64,000 bases of DNA from Selenomonas sp. ND2010 (GCF_000702005.1 NZ_JNKI01000015.1:1-64000), one strand, 5' to 3'. Shown: positions 52,788 to 61,803, counted from the first letter of the stretch. Notes: generated from the letters alone by a model not told the origin. A program made the numbers and translations.

Positions 52788-55703
52788 ATGGAGCAGCAGA
52801 TGAAGATAAGCAATGGCCCCTATCTAATGGGGCTGGCCGCAACGCATGTTTTGCTGGCTTGGGAAACAGAAAAACCGGGGAATTACACGGTATATTATGA
52901 CAGCAAAACTGGGGAGAGAAAGGTTTCGGCAGTATTTGAACGGGAACCGTCATATCGGGAAAATGCCGATGGGGGGTGTCTATATACGGCGAAGCTCACA
53001 GAGCTATCGCCGGAAACTAAAGTCAGTTATCGGATTTGTTATCAGGAGCAGATTCTTTCCCAGGGGAGTTTCTGCTCGTTAGCTGAGTCACCTCAGGCAC
53101 TGCATATCATTACCTTATCGGATTCGCATTTGTTTAATGCGGCTTCGCAGTTTGCAGATGTTGTCAGACGGGAAAAACCGGACTTTATCATCCATGGCGG
53201 AGATATTCCTCCGGGAACTGGCTATCAGCATGAGCACTATGCTCGTCACTGGTTCCAGAAAATTCCCGATATCCTTCGGGAAGTGCCCGTTTGTTATATT
53301 CCTGGCAATCACGACGATGGTCCTTTTTTCGATAGTTTCTTCGCTAGGCCCCAGTCTAAAATACTGCATGCGATGCCAGATGGACGTGTGTTTTCCTTTG
53401 CTGCAGGGCCTGCGTTCTTCCTGTTTGCCGATAGCAATCCCTGGGGGCTGTTGGAGATGAATGCAGTTAATTCCGGTGTGCAGCTGCCGGAGAAGGAGCA
53501 TCGGCATATAGCGGAAATACTTGCCTGGTTAGAGGATGAGTTGCAAAGCAGCCAGGCGCGTAATGCTAAGTGGCGGATATTGGTGGCGCATCATCCCTAT
53601 ACTGATGCTTTTAATAATAAATATTTGGTGCCTTTAGCAGAGAGGTGTGGGGTCGAATTGGTAATCGGCGGTCATTTGCATTATTATGTGAAAGCCATTT
53701 CCAGTGATCCTGCAATTGGCGCCAAGACAGTCTATGTTTGCCAGGGGAGTGCTCAGGACCCAGAAGTTCAGTTGACGCGCAGTGATGGGGAAAGAAGACT
53801 GTTGGAAGATTTTCCCGAAGTGACAGCGATGGGCAGGAATAACTATGGGGTCCTGGATGTTACGGCTGATACTATCGTTTATAATCTCTATGGGTATACA
53901 CCAGATGGTGGCAGTGCTTTAGTAGACTGTGTGCGCCTTGAGCAGGCACATCCACAGGTGGAATATACGGCTGCAGAATTGCGCCGCTTGGATAACAACG
54001 GGCATGTGGAGGTGCGTGTCCAGGCCTATAATCAAGGGGCTGGTGTGGCAGATGCCCGGGTGATTTTGTCAGACAACGGAGTGGAACAGGTACTGAATCT
54101 TTTTGGTAGTGAGGAAAACAGTCAGTCGGTATTGTTAGAACCGGGGGAAAAAAGGCGGTTAACGGCTATCTATCAAGCTCGGCAGCCAGGGGAGCACATC
54201 TTGGAGTACGGTGGGCAAAAGTTAAAGTTGCTGGTCTATGAACCCAGCCAGTTGTCCTTTGCACACATGCGGCTGCAGGCAGGACATGGCAGGATGTCGG
54301 ATTGTGTAACAGCGGGGGTTGAGGCCACCAATAACCTAGATCATGAAATATATACCTCGATTCCCTTTTATATAAATCAGCGGTTGATGGAATCTAAGAT
54401 TATTTTTTTCAGAGGTCACGAGAAAAAATATATTGAGTTCCGATACAAGTTTGATCAAGGGGGAGATTATCAAATTAGCTTAGCTGACAGATTGCCTAAG
54501 GAGGTGTGTATTGAAAAGGGAATCCGCATTATTCCCCGAGTACAGGATAAATCTGGCTGTGGACATACGGCGCTTATGCATGGCACCCCGAAAGTTCTGG
54601 AGCGGGGAGGACATATTGAGGTTTGTCTGGAGCATTATGGGGATTATATAGAGGTGCTGCCAGCTCCGGATTTGTTGGCAGAGCAGGGCTTTACTGGGAT
54701 GGTATGGGCTAAGGTCGAGAGATTGGCTCATGAAAATGAAATGGGTCATAATCCGCTGATGGTACGAGGTAAATCGGTGGGCTGGGGAGCCACCTACTTT
54801 ATGCGTATGGTGGTAGAGCGTGCCGGAGGCCTTAAATGGGGGACCTGCCATGGGATTACGGAATATTCCTGGCAAGGTGGCGAAGCCAAGGTGGGGCAAT
54901 GGGCGCAATATACCATGACCTTTGATAAATCCTGTGGTGGTGATTCCTATTGTGATGGCAATCAGGTGGCTCATGTGGGTGCCATTCCCGGAGAGGCGGA
55001 GCTGCGCCAATGGGGGCAGGAGCCGATTTTTATCGGTTACTCTTATATTGGACATGTGATTGAGGAAATCGGTCGCCCTAAATACTTCACGCATTTGCCG
55101 GGGCGGATAAGTCAAGTGCGCTTTTATCGACGAGGCTTTTCTGCAGAAGAGAACAAGGCGGTACTGGATGCTCCGTTGGAAGCTGGACCTCAGGATGGAA
55201 AGCTGGCTTTGTGGCTGGATTTTCGTAACATTCTCAAGGTGGGAACTCATACTACGGAGTGGCGGCACCCTGCCATTTATGCTCCAGCCTTCAAGACGGA
55301 AAAGAAATATTGGCAATTTAAGCAAATAAAGGCTAGTGCGAATGTACCTTTGCAGGCGGGGATAAAGGCTGTAGTGGAGGTGTCCGATGATGGTGTTACG
55401 GTAAAGGGGGCTTTGACGATAGCTGTTCAAGATGGCACGCATTATACGGATCTGACATCGTTGCCGGAAGCTCAATACTTGCGCATACGCACTGAAATGT
55501 TTGCGGAAGTGGGGCCTGAAGGTACCTTTGTGCCGGAATTGCAGGAGTACCAGGTTATTGCCACGAATGGCAATGATTTTGCCGATATGTTTTGGTCGAC
55601 CCGTTCTCAGTGGGAAAAAGGAATCTTTACTGGCGCGGCTGGTTTTGCGCCGGCAGATAGGTTGCGGGATTTTCCTGAATACACGGATGTTATCCACGGG
55701 TAA
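52788..55703 (+). CDS. Large multidomain metallophosphoesterase
   Basis: A 971-residue protein. An N-terminal fibronectin/purple-acid-phosphatase-like domain (about 5-100) precedes a calcineurin-type phosphoesterase (about 103-380) with the full metal set: LSDSHL, HGGDIPPG, PGNHDDG, VAHHPY and GGHLHYY. A beta-rich middle follows, then a LamG/concanavalin-like region (about 640-810, FTGMVWAKVERL) and a C-terminal beta domain. There is no signal peptide, unusual for this layout. It lies 90 nt behind the transporter, likely in one operon. Substrate unknown. Confidence 0.85.
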   Translation: MEQQMKISNGPYLMGLAATHVLLAWETEKPGNYTVYYDSKTGERKVSAVFEREPSYRENADGGCLYTAKLTELSPETKVSYRICYQEQILSQGSFCSLAESPQALHIITLSDSHLFNAASQFADVVRREKPDFIIHGGDIPPGTGYQHEHYARHWFQKIPDILREVPVCYIPGNHDDGPFFDSFFARPQSKILHAMPDGRVFSFAAGPAFFLFADSNPWGLLEMNAVNSGVQLPEKEHRHIAEILAWLEDELQSSQARNAKWRILVAHHPYTDAFNNKYLVPLAERCGVELVIGGHLHYYVKAISSDPAIGAKTVYVCQGSAQDPEVQLTRSDGERRLLEDFPEVTAMGRNNYGVLDVTADTIVYNLYGYTPDGGSALVDCVRLEQAHPQVEYTAAELRRLDNNGHVEVRVQAYNQGAGVADARVILSDNGVEQVLNLFGSEENSQSVLLEPGEKRRLTAIYQARQPGEHILEYGGQKLKLLVYEPSQLSFAHMRLQAGHGRMSDCVTAGVEATNNLDHEIYTSIPFYINQRLMESKIIFFRGHEKKYIEFRYKFDQGGDYQISLADRLPKEVCIEKGIRIIPRVQDKSGCGHTALMHGTPKVLERGGHIEVCLEHYGDYIEVLPAPDLLAEQGFTGMVWAKVERLAHENEMGHNPLMVRGKSVGWGATYFMRMVVERAGGLKWGTCHGITEYSWQGGEAKVGQWAQYTMTFDKSCGGDSYCDGNQVAHVGAIPGEAELRQWGQEPIFIGYSYIGHVIEEIGRPKYFTHLPGRISQVRFYRRGFSAEENKAVLDAPLEAGPQDGKLALWLDFRNILKVGTHTTEWRHPAIYAPAFKTEKKYWQFKQIKASANVPLQAGIKAVVEVSDDGVTVKGALTIAVQDGTHYTDLTSLPEAQYLRIRTEMFAEVGPEGTFVPELQEYQVIATNGNDFADMFWSTRSQWEKGIFTGAAGFAPADRLRDFPEYTDVIHG

Positions 55704-55712
55704 GGAAGAAGT

Positions 55713-55754
55713 AACACGCCTTCGCAGTTTATACTGCGGAGGCGTGTTTTTTAG
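55713..55754 (+). terminator. Terminator after the phosphoesterase
   Basis: AACACGCCTTCGCAGT pairs with ACTGCGGAGGCGTGTT, then a T-run. Confidence 0.88.
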
Positions 55755-55895
55755 GAATGAGCGTAAAAGCAATAATATGTACTTTTGCGTTAAGAATAGC
55801 AAAATACAAGAGAAATCAATAAACAACAATCTTATATAATGTGTCTGAATCAAGGAAATGTTGCTTTAATATAGTAACTTAGGATGGTGATACGT

Positions 55896-56075
55896 GTGGA
55901 AAAAATAAGCAAACAAGTATTGGCAGCAGTGGCAGCTGGTAGTTTGTGGTGGCCGCCAGGGCAAGTGGCTGCAGCGGTCGATACGGAGGGCGTAGCTCGC
56001 AAAGGGGGGACAGGTTCTTCTTTAACGAAAGAAGGACGTGGCTTTACCTATCTTAAATTTACAGCGAAGTTTTAG
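55896..56075 (+). CDS. Small secreted protein upstream of the phytase
   Basis: A frame of 59 residues from the GTG at 55896 (63 from an ATG at 55884). It has an N-terminal signal-like segment (QVLAAVAAGSLWW, then a likely cut after VAAA) and a mature part of about 30 residues ending in YLKFTAKF. A GGATGGTGA ribosome-binding site lies upstream. I recognise no family. It precedes the phytase promoter by 24 nt. Small size leaves doubt that it is real. Confidence 0.45.
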   Translation: MEKISKQVLAAVAAGSLWWPPGQVAAAVDTEGVARKGGTGSSLTKEGRGFTYLKFTAKF

Positions 56076-56098
56076 CTGATAGAAAAATTGTATTGAAG

Positions 56099-56126
56099 TT
56101 GACAAATTTTTTGATGCGAGTATAAC
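56099..56126 (+). promoter_or_regulatory. Promoter of the phytase gene
   Basis: TTGACA (56099-56104), 16-nt spacer, TATAAC (56121-56126). Confidence 0.65.
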
Positions 56127-56157
56127 TAATAGAAGAAAATTAAGGAGATGTTATGTC

Positions 56158-58074
56158 ATGGCAATGCTTTTTAACAGAAAAACAGGCGCGTCATTTTTGG
56201 TGGCGTTATTGGCGGCTGGATTACCGTGTACGGTTTTCGCTGGTCCGCAGGAGCAGCAGGCAAAAGTAATTCAGGCGATGCAACAGGCCCCGCTGGTTGT
56301 AAAAAATCCACCAGTGCTGGGGTTAAAAGTAGATCGGGCGGATGTGTATCAGCTGCCCAGAAATTTTCGTATGGCCACAGACGAATACAAGGGGATGACT
56401 AAATCGGGCATTATGCCCACTAGACAGGGCTTGGAAAAACTGCACGCTTCTGCGTCCAGCTGCTTTTCCGAGAAAGAACTGGAGGCTGTCTTGGCAGCAG
56501 TGCCTGTAAGTGCGGATAAATTTTATGATATTGACCTGCGTGGCGAGTCCCATGGTTATTTAGATGGTACGGCTGTAAGCTGGTATGCTGATCATGATTG
56601 GGGGAATGATGACCGCAAGGCGGATATTATTCTGCCGTTGGAAAAAGAACAGTTAGGGGCTTTAGCTGGGCAAAAAGCTTGTCAGGTATATCGCTTCGAT
56701 GACAATAAGAATGTGTTATTAGAACCGGTTTTGCAGCCCTACAGCCAAGTGCGTACAGAGGAAGAAATGGTACGCCAGCACGGAGCAAATTATTTTCGGT
56801 TGACCCTTCAAGATCATTTCCGGCCGGAGGATTCGGATGTTGACCATTTTGTGGCGTTTTACAAGCAGCTGCCCCAGGATGCCTGGCTGCATTATCACTG
56901 CTATGCAGGGATGGGGCGTACAACAATTTTCTTTGTCATGCATGACATTTTGAAAAATGCCAGATCGGTGAGCTTTGATGATATCATTCAACGGCAGAAA
57001 CTCATCGGCATAGTTGATTTGAGTGATATACCTGAAAAAAAGCGTAATTATGGGCGCAAGGCATATATTGAGCGTTATCAATTTGTGGCGCACTTCTATG
57101 ATTATGTCAAGGAAAACCCGAAACTAGAAGTCCCCTACAGCGTTTGGGCAAAAAAACATAAGGTTAATCTGTGGGAGCCGGACTACAGCGGCTATATCTG
57201 GCGGATCGATGCAGAAAACAAGGAGAGTCTGCCCAGAAATTTCCGCACGGCAGATGGCCCGTTCAAGCAGGATATGCCTGCGGATAAAGTGGGAAAAGGC
57301 TTTACACAGACCCCTTCCCGCCAGGGGCTTGACAGCCTAGCTATGTCCGGTAGTGCAGAATTTTCTGCTGGAGAATTCAAGGCATTGCAGCAGGCACTAA
57401 AGGCCAAAACGCAAGGTCCTGTTTATGTGTTGGATTTGCGCCAGGAATCCCATGGACTGTTCAATGGTCATGCGGTCAGTTGGTATGGCGACCGCGATTG
57501 GGGAAATGTGGGCAAGACACGGCAGGAAGTTTTATGCGATGAGAGCAAACGGCTTCACCAAGCTAAGGGGAAGAGCCTTTTGCTGGCAAAATTGGATAAG
57601 AAAAAGCTGCCGGCTAATCCGCATAAGGAGAAAATAGACAAAGTCATGAGTGAGCAGCAGCTGGTGGAAGGTGCTGGCTGGCATTATTTGCGTCTCACGG
57701 ATACGGATCATGTATGGCCGGCGGCTGCAAACATTGAGAAGTTTATTGCGTTTACTCAGTCACTGCCCCAGGATGCTTGGCTGCATTTTCATTGCCAGGC
57801 GGGGAAAGGCAGGACCACGGCTTATATGGCTATGTATGATATGATGAAAAATCCTGAGGTACCCTTGCGTGATATTCTTTCCCGGCAGTATCTGCTGGGA
57901 GGCGCTTATGTGGCTTATGAATCAGCCAAGGCTGTGCCGGGCCAATGGAAAGCTGATTACTATCACCAAAAGGCCAGAATGATTGAGAAATTCTATCGTT
58001 ATGTGCAGGCTGCCCATAAGGATGGTTTTTCCTTAAAGTGGTCACAGTGGTTGCGGGAACATGAGGATATCTGA
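56158..58074 (+). CDS. Tandem-repeat PTP-like phytase (inositol phosphate phosphatase)
   Basis: A 638-residue exported protein: signal peptide about 10-27 (cut likely after TVFA), then two homologous cysteine-phosphatase domains, about 45-345 and 350-638. Each has the PhyA signature of Selenomonas and Mitsuokella phytases: general acid Asp219 (QDHFRP) and Asp517 (TDHVWP), and P-loop Cys248 (HCYAGMGRTT) and Cys546 (HCQAGKGRTT), each pair 29 residues apart as in S. ruminantium PhyA. It likely removes phosphate from phytate or lower inositol phosphates in the periplasm or outside. P-loop residue differences between repeats suggest distinct preferences. Confidence 0.93.
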   Translation: MAMLFNRKTGASFLVALLAAGLPCTVFAGPQEQQAKVIQAMQQAPLVVKNPPVLGLKVDRADVYQLPRNFRMATDEYKGMTKSGIMPTRQGLEKLHASASSCFSEKELEAVLAAVPVSADKFYDIDLRGESHGYLDGTAVSWYADHDWGNDDRKADIILPLEKEQLGALAGQKACQVYRFDDNKNVLLEPVLQPYSQVRTEEEMVRQHGANYFRLTLQDHFRPEDSDVDHFVAFYKQLPQDAWLHYHCYAGMGRTTIFFVMHDILKNARSVSFDDIIQRQKLIGIVDLSDIPEKKRNYGRKAYIERYQFVAHFYDYVKENPKLEVPYSVWAKKHKVNLWEPDYSGYIWRIDAENKESLPRNFRTADGPFKQDMPADKVGKGFTQTPSRQGLDSLAMSGSAEFSAGEFKALQQALKAKTQGPVYVLDLRQESHGLFNGHAVSWYGDRDWGNVGKTRQEVLCDESKRLHQAKGKSLLLAKLDKKKLPANPHKEKIDKVMSEQQLVEGAGWHYLRLTDTDHVWPAAANIEKFIAFTQSLPQDAWLHFHCQAGKGRTTAYMAMYDMMKNPEVPLRDILSRQYLLGGAYVAYESAKAVPGQWKADYYHQKARMIEKFYRYVQAAHKDGFSLKWSQWLREHEDI

Positions 58075-58140
58075 TAGTGGTATATAATTGCCCTCAAAGG
58101 GTTGTACATTCTTTTAACGGATCTTTTCTAAAATGGGCAT

Positions 58141-58188
58141 AAAAAGGTGCGGCAAAATACGAAAGTATTTTGCCGCACCTTTTTTCTT
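58141..58188. terminator. Bidirectional terminator
   Basis: AAAAAGGTGCGGCAAAATAC pairs with GTATTTTGCCGCACCTTTTTT; it lies between the convergent phytase and rubrerythrin genes. Confidence 0.92.
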
Positions 58189-58229
58189 TATATTATGTTG
58201 AATTGGAAGCGTAAGATAGATGGGCTGGA

Positions 58230-58775
58230 TTATTCGCCAAAGTAACGGTCGAACAAGCCTTTGAAGCCGCGGCCATGACGAGCCTCGTCCTTAGCCATTT
58301 CATGAACCGTGTCATGAACAGCATCCAGGTTCAGCTGTTTTGCCAGAGTAGCGAGCTCTTTCTTGCCAGCGCAAGCACCATGTTCAGCATCGATGCGCAT
58401 AGCGAGATTTTTCTTAGTGCTATTGGTCAATACTTCGCCGAGAAGCTCAGCAAATTTGGCTGCGTGTTCAGCCTCTTCCCATGCATAGCGTTTGTAAGCT
58501 TCTGCAACTTCTGGGTAACCTTCACGGTCAGCTTGACGGGCCATAGCGAGATACATGCCAACTTCGGAGCATTCGCCGGTGAAGTTTTGGCGAAGACCTT
58601 CAATGATGCGCGGATCAACGTCTTTGGCAGTTCCAACGTGATGTTCATCGGCGTAGGTCATATCACCGCTCTGCTCGACGAATTTGTCAGCTGGAGCTTT
58701 GCAGATTGGACATACTGCTGGAGCCTGCTCGCCCTCATAAACATAACCACAGACCGTGCATACAAATTTTTTCAT
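58230..58775 (-). CDS. Rubrerythrin with N-terminal rubredoxin domain
   Basis: A 181-residue protein. A rubredoxin-like iron site comes first ([10 protein letters not shown] and [11 protein letters not shown]), then a ferritin-like diiron four-helix bundle ([43 protein letters not shown]). This reverse order is typical of anaerobe rubrerythrins that reduce hydrogen peroxide with NAD(P)H-derived electrons. The ATG follows AGGAGG. A perfect palindrome lies in its leader. Confidence 0.95.
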   Translation of the reverse strand: MKKFVCTVCGYVYEGEQAPAVCPICKAPADKFVEQSGDMTYADEHHVGTAKDVDPRIIEGLRQNFTGECSEVGMYLAMARQADREGYPEVAEAYKRYAWEEAEHAAKFAELLGEVLTNSTKKNLAMRIDAEHGACAGKKELATLAKQLNLDAVHDTVHEMAKDEARHGRGFKGLFDRYFGE

Positions 58776-58804
58776 AATGAAAAACCTCCTATATAAACAC
58801 ATGA

Positions 58805-58827
58805 ACCAATAATTATTTATTATTGGT
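58805..58827. promoter_or_regulatory. Palindromic operator candidate upstream of rubrerythrin
   Basis: Perfect inverted repeat ACCAATAAT-TATTT-ATTATTGGT starting 30 bp before the rubrerythrin ATG. Its AT-rich style is reminiscent of PerR/Fur-family boxes without matching a consensus exactly. The remaining 307-bp gap to tsaE also holds TAATAATTATTA at 58975-58986 and the tsaE promoter. Confidence 0.5.
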
Positions 58828-58999
58828 GCTATTTGATTGGTACGCTTTTATTATAGGCTATCTAGAGGGAAATATAAATAACTAAATATCGTCAAAAAAT
58901 AAGATTATATAGCTGTAACACCTAAAATCTTCACAATTCTCAGCATAACGTAGTTTTTTAAATAAAATATCAATTAATAATTATTATCCGTTACTTAAT

Positions 59000-59028
59000 T
59001 TGGCAGCAATGAAGCTTCGTGCTATAAT
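59000..59028 (+). promoter_or_regulatory. Promoter of the tsaE-tsaB-rimI-tsaD operon
   Basis: TTGGCA (59000-59005), 17-nt spacer, TATAAT (59023-59028). Confidence 0.8.
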
Positions 59029-59082
59029 ATTAGACTGAATGATGTTTTTTAAACGCAATGTATATAGGAGAGTAAATAACGA

Positions 59083-59565
59083 ATGTTTACCTGTATGACA
59101 AGTTCTCCCGAAGAAACTGTACACCTAGCCGAGCTGGTGGGGCAAAAGATCCGGGAGGGAACCGTGCTTTGCCTGGAGGGCGATCTGGGGGCGGGGAAGA
59201 CGCTGTTTGTTCAGAGTCTTGCGCATACCCTGGGCGTTGAGGGAGAAGTGACAAGTCCGACGTTCAATCTCATGAATGTATATGAAGGGATTTGCCGCAT
59301 CTACCATTTTGACCTTTACCGGCTGGAAACAGAAGAAGAGTTAGAGGATATTGGGTTCTATGAATACACGGAGGAACCAGAGGGGATTGTAGTAATCGAG
59401 TGGCCGGATAAGTTTCCGGAGTCACTTCCAGAGGATTATGTGAAAATCTCGATTGAGCGGACGGGGGAGACTGAGAACAGCCGCCGCTTTATGTTCTCTA
59501 GTGCAGGCGAGAAAAATCAGGAATTCATAAAGGAGTTGGAGACATTTGTCCATACTAGCCATTGA
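59083..59565 (+). CDS. tsaE: tRNA t6A synthesis ATPase TsaE
   Basis: A 160-residue ATPase that drives the TsaB-TsaD complex to make threonylcarbamoyladenosine at tRNA A37. Walker A is GDLGAGKT; VTSPTFNLMNVY and the YRLETEEELEDIGFYEY segment are family hallmarks. Its 3' end overlaps tsaB by 20 nt. Confidence 0.95.
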   Translation: MFTCMTSSPEETVHLAELVGQKIREGTVLCLEGDLGAGKTLFVQSLAHTLGVEGEVTSPTFNLMNVYEGICRIYHFDLYRLETEEELEDIGFYEYTEEPEGIVVIEWPDKFPESLPEDYVKISIERTGETENSRRFMFSSAGEKNQEFIKELETFVHTSH

Positions 59566-60280
59566 TACCTCGACGCAAGTATCGAGTGTGGCGGTTGCTT
59601 CAAAGGAACGATTGTCTGCGGAGCTTACCATGCAGGCTAAACTCACCCATTCGGAAACTTTGATGCCCCATATTGAACAGGTGCTCAAAATGGCATCCGT
59701 TGCAAAAGATAAATTGGAAGGAATTGCTGTTAGCATTGGTCCGGGGTCTTTTACCGGATTGCGGATTGGTTTGGCAGCGGCAAAGGCTATGGCTTATGCG
59801 CTGGATTTGCCGTTAGTGGGCGTATCGACGTTGAAGGCGTTCGCTTATCATTATCCAGTCCAGGGCGTGCGTCTAGTATGTCTATTAGATGCACAGAAGG
59901 GCAATGCTTATGTAGAGACTTACCGTTGGGAACACGGAAAGTTGAACGTTATTGATGAGGTACAGGTCGCTAAGATTGCTGATGTGGTTGCTTGGTGTGC
60001 CCGCATGGAGGAACCCGTAGTATTGCTGGGCGATGCTGTGCAGAAAAAAATCGTTGGTAAGATGGATCTTCCCCAAAATGTCACAGCAGCGCCTGCGCAT
60101 CTTATGATGCCACGGGCAGCATGTGTCGCTATGCTGGGATTGGAAGACCTAGCATCTGGCCGGACGGATAATATCATGGAGCTTGAGCCGGTTTATATCC
60201 GCCGCAGTGAGGCCGAGGTACTTTGGGAGAAACGGCATCCGGAAGCGGCCAAGAATACCCTTCCGACGGAGGAAATGTGA
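59546..60280 (+). CDS. tsaB: tRNA t6A synthesis protein TsaB
   Basis: A 244-residue ASKHA-fold protein, partner of TsaD. ILAIDTSTQVSSVAV and VSIGPGSFTGLRIGLAAAKA identify it. It starts with TTG inside the tsaE gene after AAAGGAGTTGGAG. Its stop overlaps the rimI start. Confidence 0.95.
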   Translation: MSILAIDTSTQVSSVAVASKERLSAELTMQAKLTHSETLMPHIEQVLKMASVAKDKLEGIAVSIGPGSFTGLRIGLAAAKAMAYALDLPLVGVSTLKAFAYHYPVQGVRLVCLLDAQKGNAYVETYRWEHGKLNVIDEVQVAKIADVVAWCARMEEPVVLLGDAVQKKIVGKMDLPQNVTAAPAHLMMPRAACVAMLGLEDLASGRTDNIMELEPVYIRRSEAEVLWEKRHPEAAKNTLPTEEM

Positions 60281-60732
60281 TGGAGGTAGAATCGCTGAGC
60301 TTTCGTGAGATGGCGCCGGAAGATGCCGATGCTGTCGAAATTGTAGAAAAAGCCTGTTTTGCGATTCCCTGGTCACGGGAATCCTTTTGGAAAGAGGCAG
60401 CCAATGAAAATACGGTTTACCTGCTGGCGCTGGATGGTGAGCGGGTTATCGGTTATGTTGGTTGCTGGATTTCGTTTGAGGAATGTCAGATTACGAATGT
60501 AGCAATTTTACCGGAATACCGTGGTCAGGGCATCGGCACGAAATTGTTTGGTGCGATTATCGATGCGGTAAAGGCCAAAGGTGTGACGGCAATGACCCTT
60601 GAGGTGCGTCCTTCCAATGCGCCGGCGCGTGCGCTTTATGCTCGTTATGGATTTAAGGATGCTGGGCGTCGTCCGCATTATTATCAAGATGATGGTGAGG
60701 ATGCAATTATCATGTGGAATACAAAACTTTGA
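60280..60732 (+). CDS. rimI: Ribosomal protein S18 alanine N-acetyltransferase RimI
   Basis: A 150-residue GNAT acetyltransferase with the acetyl-CoA loop YRGQGIGTKL and the LEVRPSNAPARALYARYGF segment typical of RimI. The longer frame from 60223 lies inside tsaB; the ATG at 60280 overlaps the tsaB stop and follows GGAGG. RimI commonly lies between tsaB and tsaD. Confidence 0.93.
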   Translation: MEVESLSFREMAPEDADAVEIVEKACFAIPWSRESFWKEAANENTVYLLALDGERVIGYVGCWISFEECQITNVAILPEYRGQGIGTKLFGAIIDAVKAKGVTAMTLEVRPSNAPARALYARYGFKDAGRRPHYYQDDGEDAIIMWNTKL

Positions 60733-60747
60733 TGGATGGAGATACTT

Positions 60748-61788
60748 ATGGAGAAGGAAAAAAAAGAAGAATTGTTGACGCTGGCGATTGAGTCGAGCTG
60801 CGATGAAACATCCGCGGCAATACTTCGTGGTGGGCGTACGATACTTTCCAATATCATATCAACGCAGATCCCCGTTCATCAGAAGTTTGGTGGTGTTGTG
60901 CCGGAAATTGCTTCGCGGAAACATATTGTAAATATCATGCCGGTTATTGACGAGTGTCTGCGCGAGGCGAAGGTAAAACTTTCGGATATTGATCAAGTGG
61001 CAGTCACGTATGGGCCTGGATTGGTGGGGGCTCTGCTGGTGGGGGTATCGGCGGCCAAGTCGTTGGCGTTTTCCCTGGGCGTACCACTTATCGGGGTAAA
61101 TCATCTGGAAGGGCATATCTTTGCGAATTTCCTTTCTTCGCCAGAGCTTGAGCCTCCGTTTATGGCCTTGGTGGTATCGGGAGGGCATACTGCATTGGTA
61201 GATGTCCGCGGCTACAATAACTTCCATATGATGGGCCAAACACGAGATGATGCCGCTGGAGAAGCATTTGATAAAATCGCTCGCGTTATGGGGCTTCCGT
61301 ATCCAGGAGGACCACGCATCGATGCATTGGCAAAAGAGGGGAATCCCTTAGCGATTGATTTTCCGCAGGCGTTGACGGAAAAGGGAAATTACGAATTTAG
61401 TTTCAGTGGTTTGAAATCGGCAGTTCTTAACTATATCAATAGTGAGAAGATGAAAGGGCATGAACTAAATAAGCCGGATATTGCCGCATCCTTCCAACAC
61501 TCGGTAATCGAAGTACTCGTGGGGAAGGCTTTTCAGGCTGTTAAGGAAGCTGGCCGTGATACTTTGGTTTTAGCTGGTGGTGTGGCTGCTAACAGCGGCT
61601 TGGAAGGCCGACTGCGTGAAGAGGCAGAAAAACATGGCGTAAGATTCTTATATCCGAGCAAAATTCTTTGTACGGATAATGCGGCTATGATTGGTTGCCG
61701 TGGTTACTATCAGTCACTATCCGGGCGTTTCAGCGATTTATATCTCAATGCAGTTCCAGGATTGGGACTAGCCGATTGTGACGATTAA
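60748..61788 (+). CDS. tsaD: tRNA N6-adenosine threonylcarbamoyltransferase TsaD
   Basis: A 346-residue ASKHA enzyme transferring the threonylcarbamoyl group to tRNA A37. ESSCDETSAAIL begins the fold; the metal-binding HLEGHIFANF and LVVSGGHTALV motifs follow; LAGGVAANSGLE lies near the end. Of two in-frame ATG codons (60736, 60748) the second has GGAG at better spacing. Confidence 0.96.
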   Translation: MEKEKKEELLTLAIESSCDETSAAILRGGRTILSNIISTQIPVHQKFGGVVPEIASRKHIVNIMPVIDECLREAKVKLSDIDQVAVTYGPGLVGALLVGVSAAKSLAFSLGVPLIGVNHLEGHIFANFLSSPELEPPFMALVVSGGHTALVDVRGYNNFHMMGQTRDDAAGEAFDKIARVMGLPYPGGPRIDALAKEGNPLAIDFPQALTEKGNYEFSFSGLKSAVLNYINSEKMKGHELNKPDIAASFQHSVIEVLVGKAFQAVKEAGRDTLVLAGGVAANSGLEGRLREEAEKHGVRFLYPSKILCTDNAAMIGCRGYYQSLSGRFSDLYLNAVPGLGLADCDD

Positions 61789-61803
61789 GTGTATAATATT
61801 ATG

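Noticed and set aside
54480-55853. 457-codon minus-strand frame under the phosphoesterase
   Set aside because: The plus-strand gene has full catalytic motifs and a continuous 971-codon frame; the minus frame is very basic and shows no domain.
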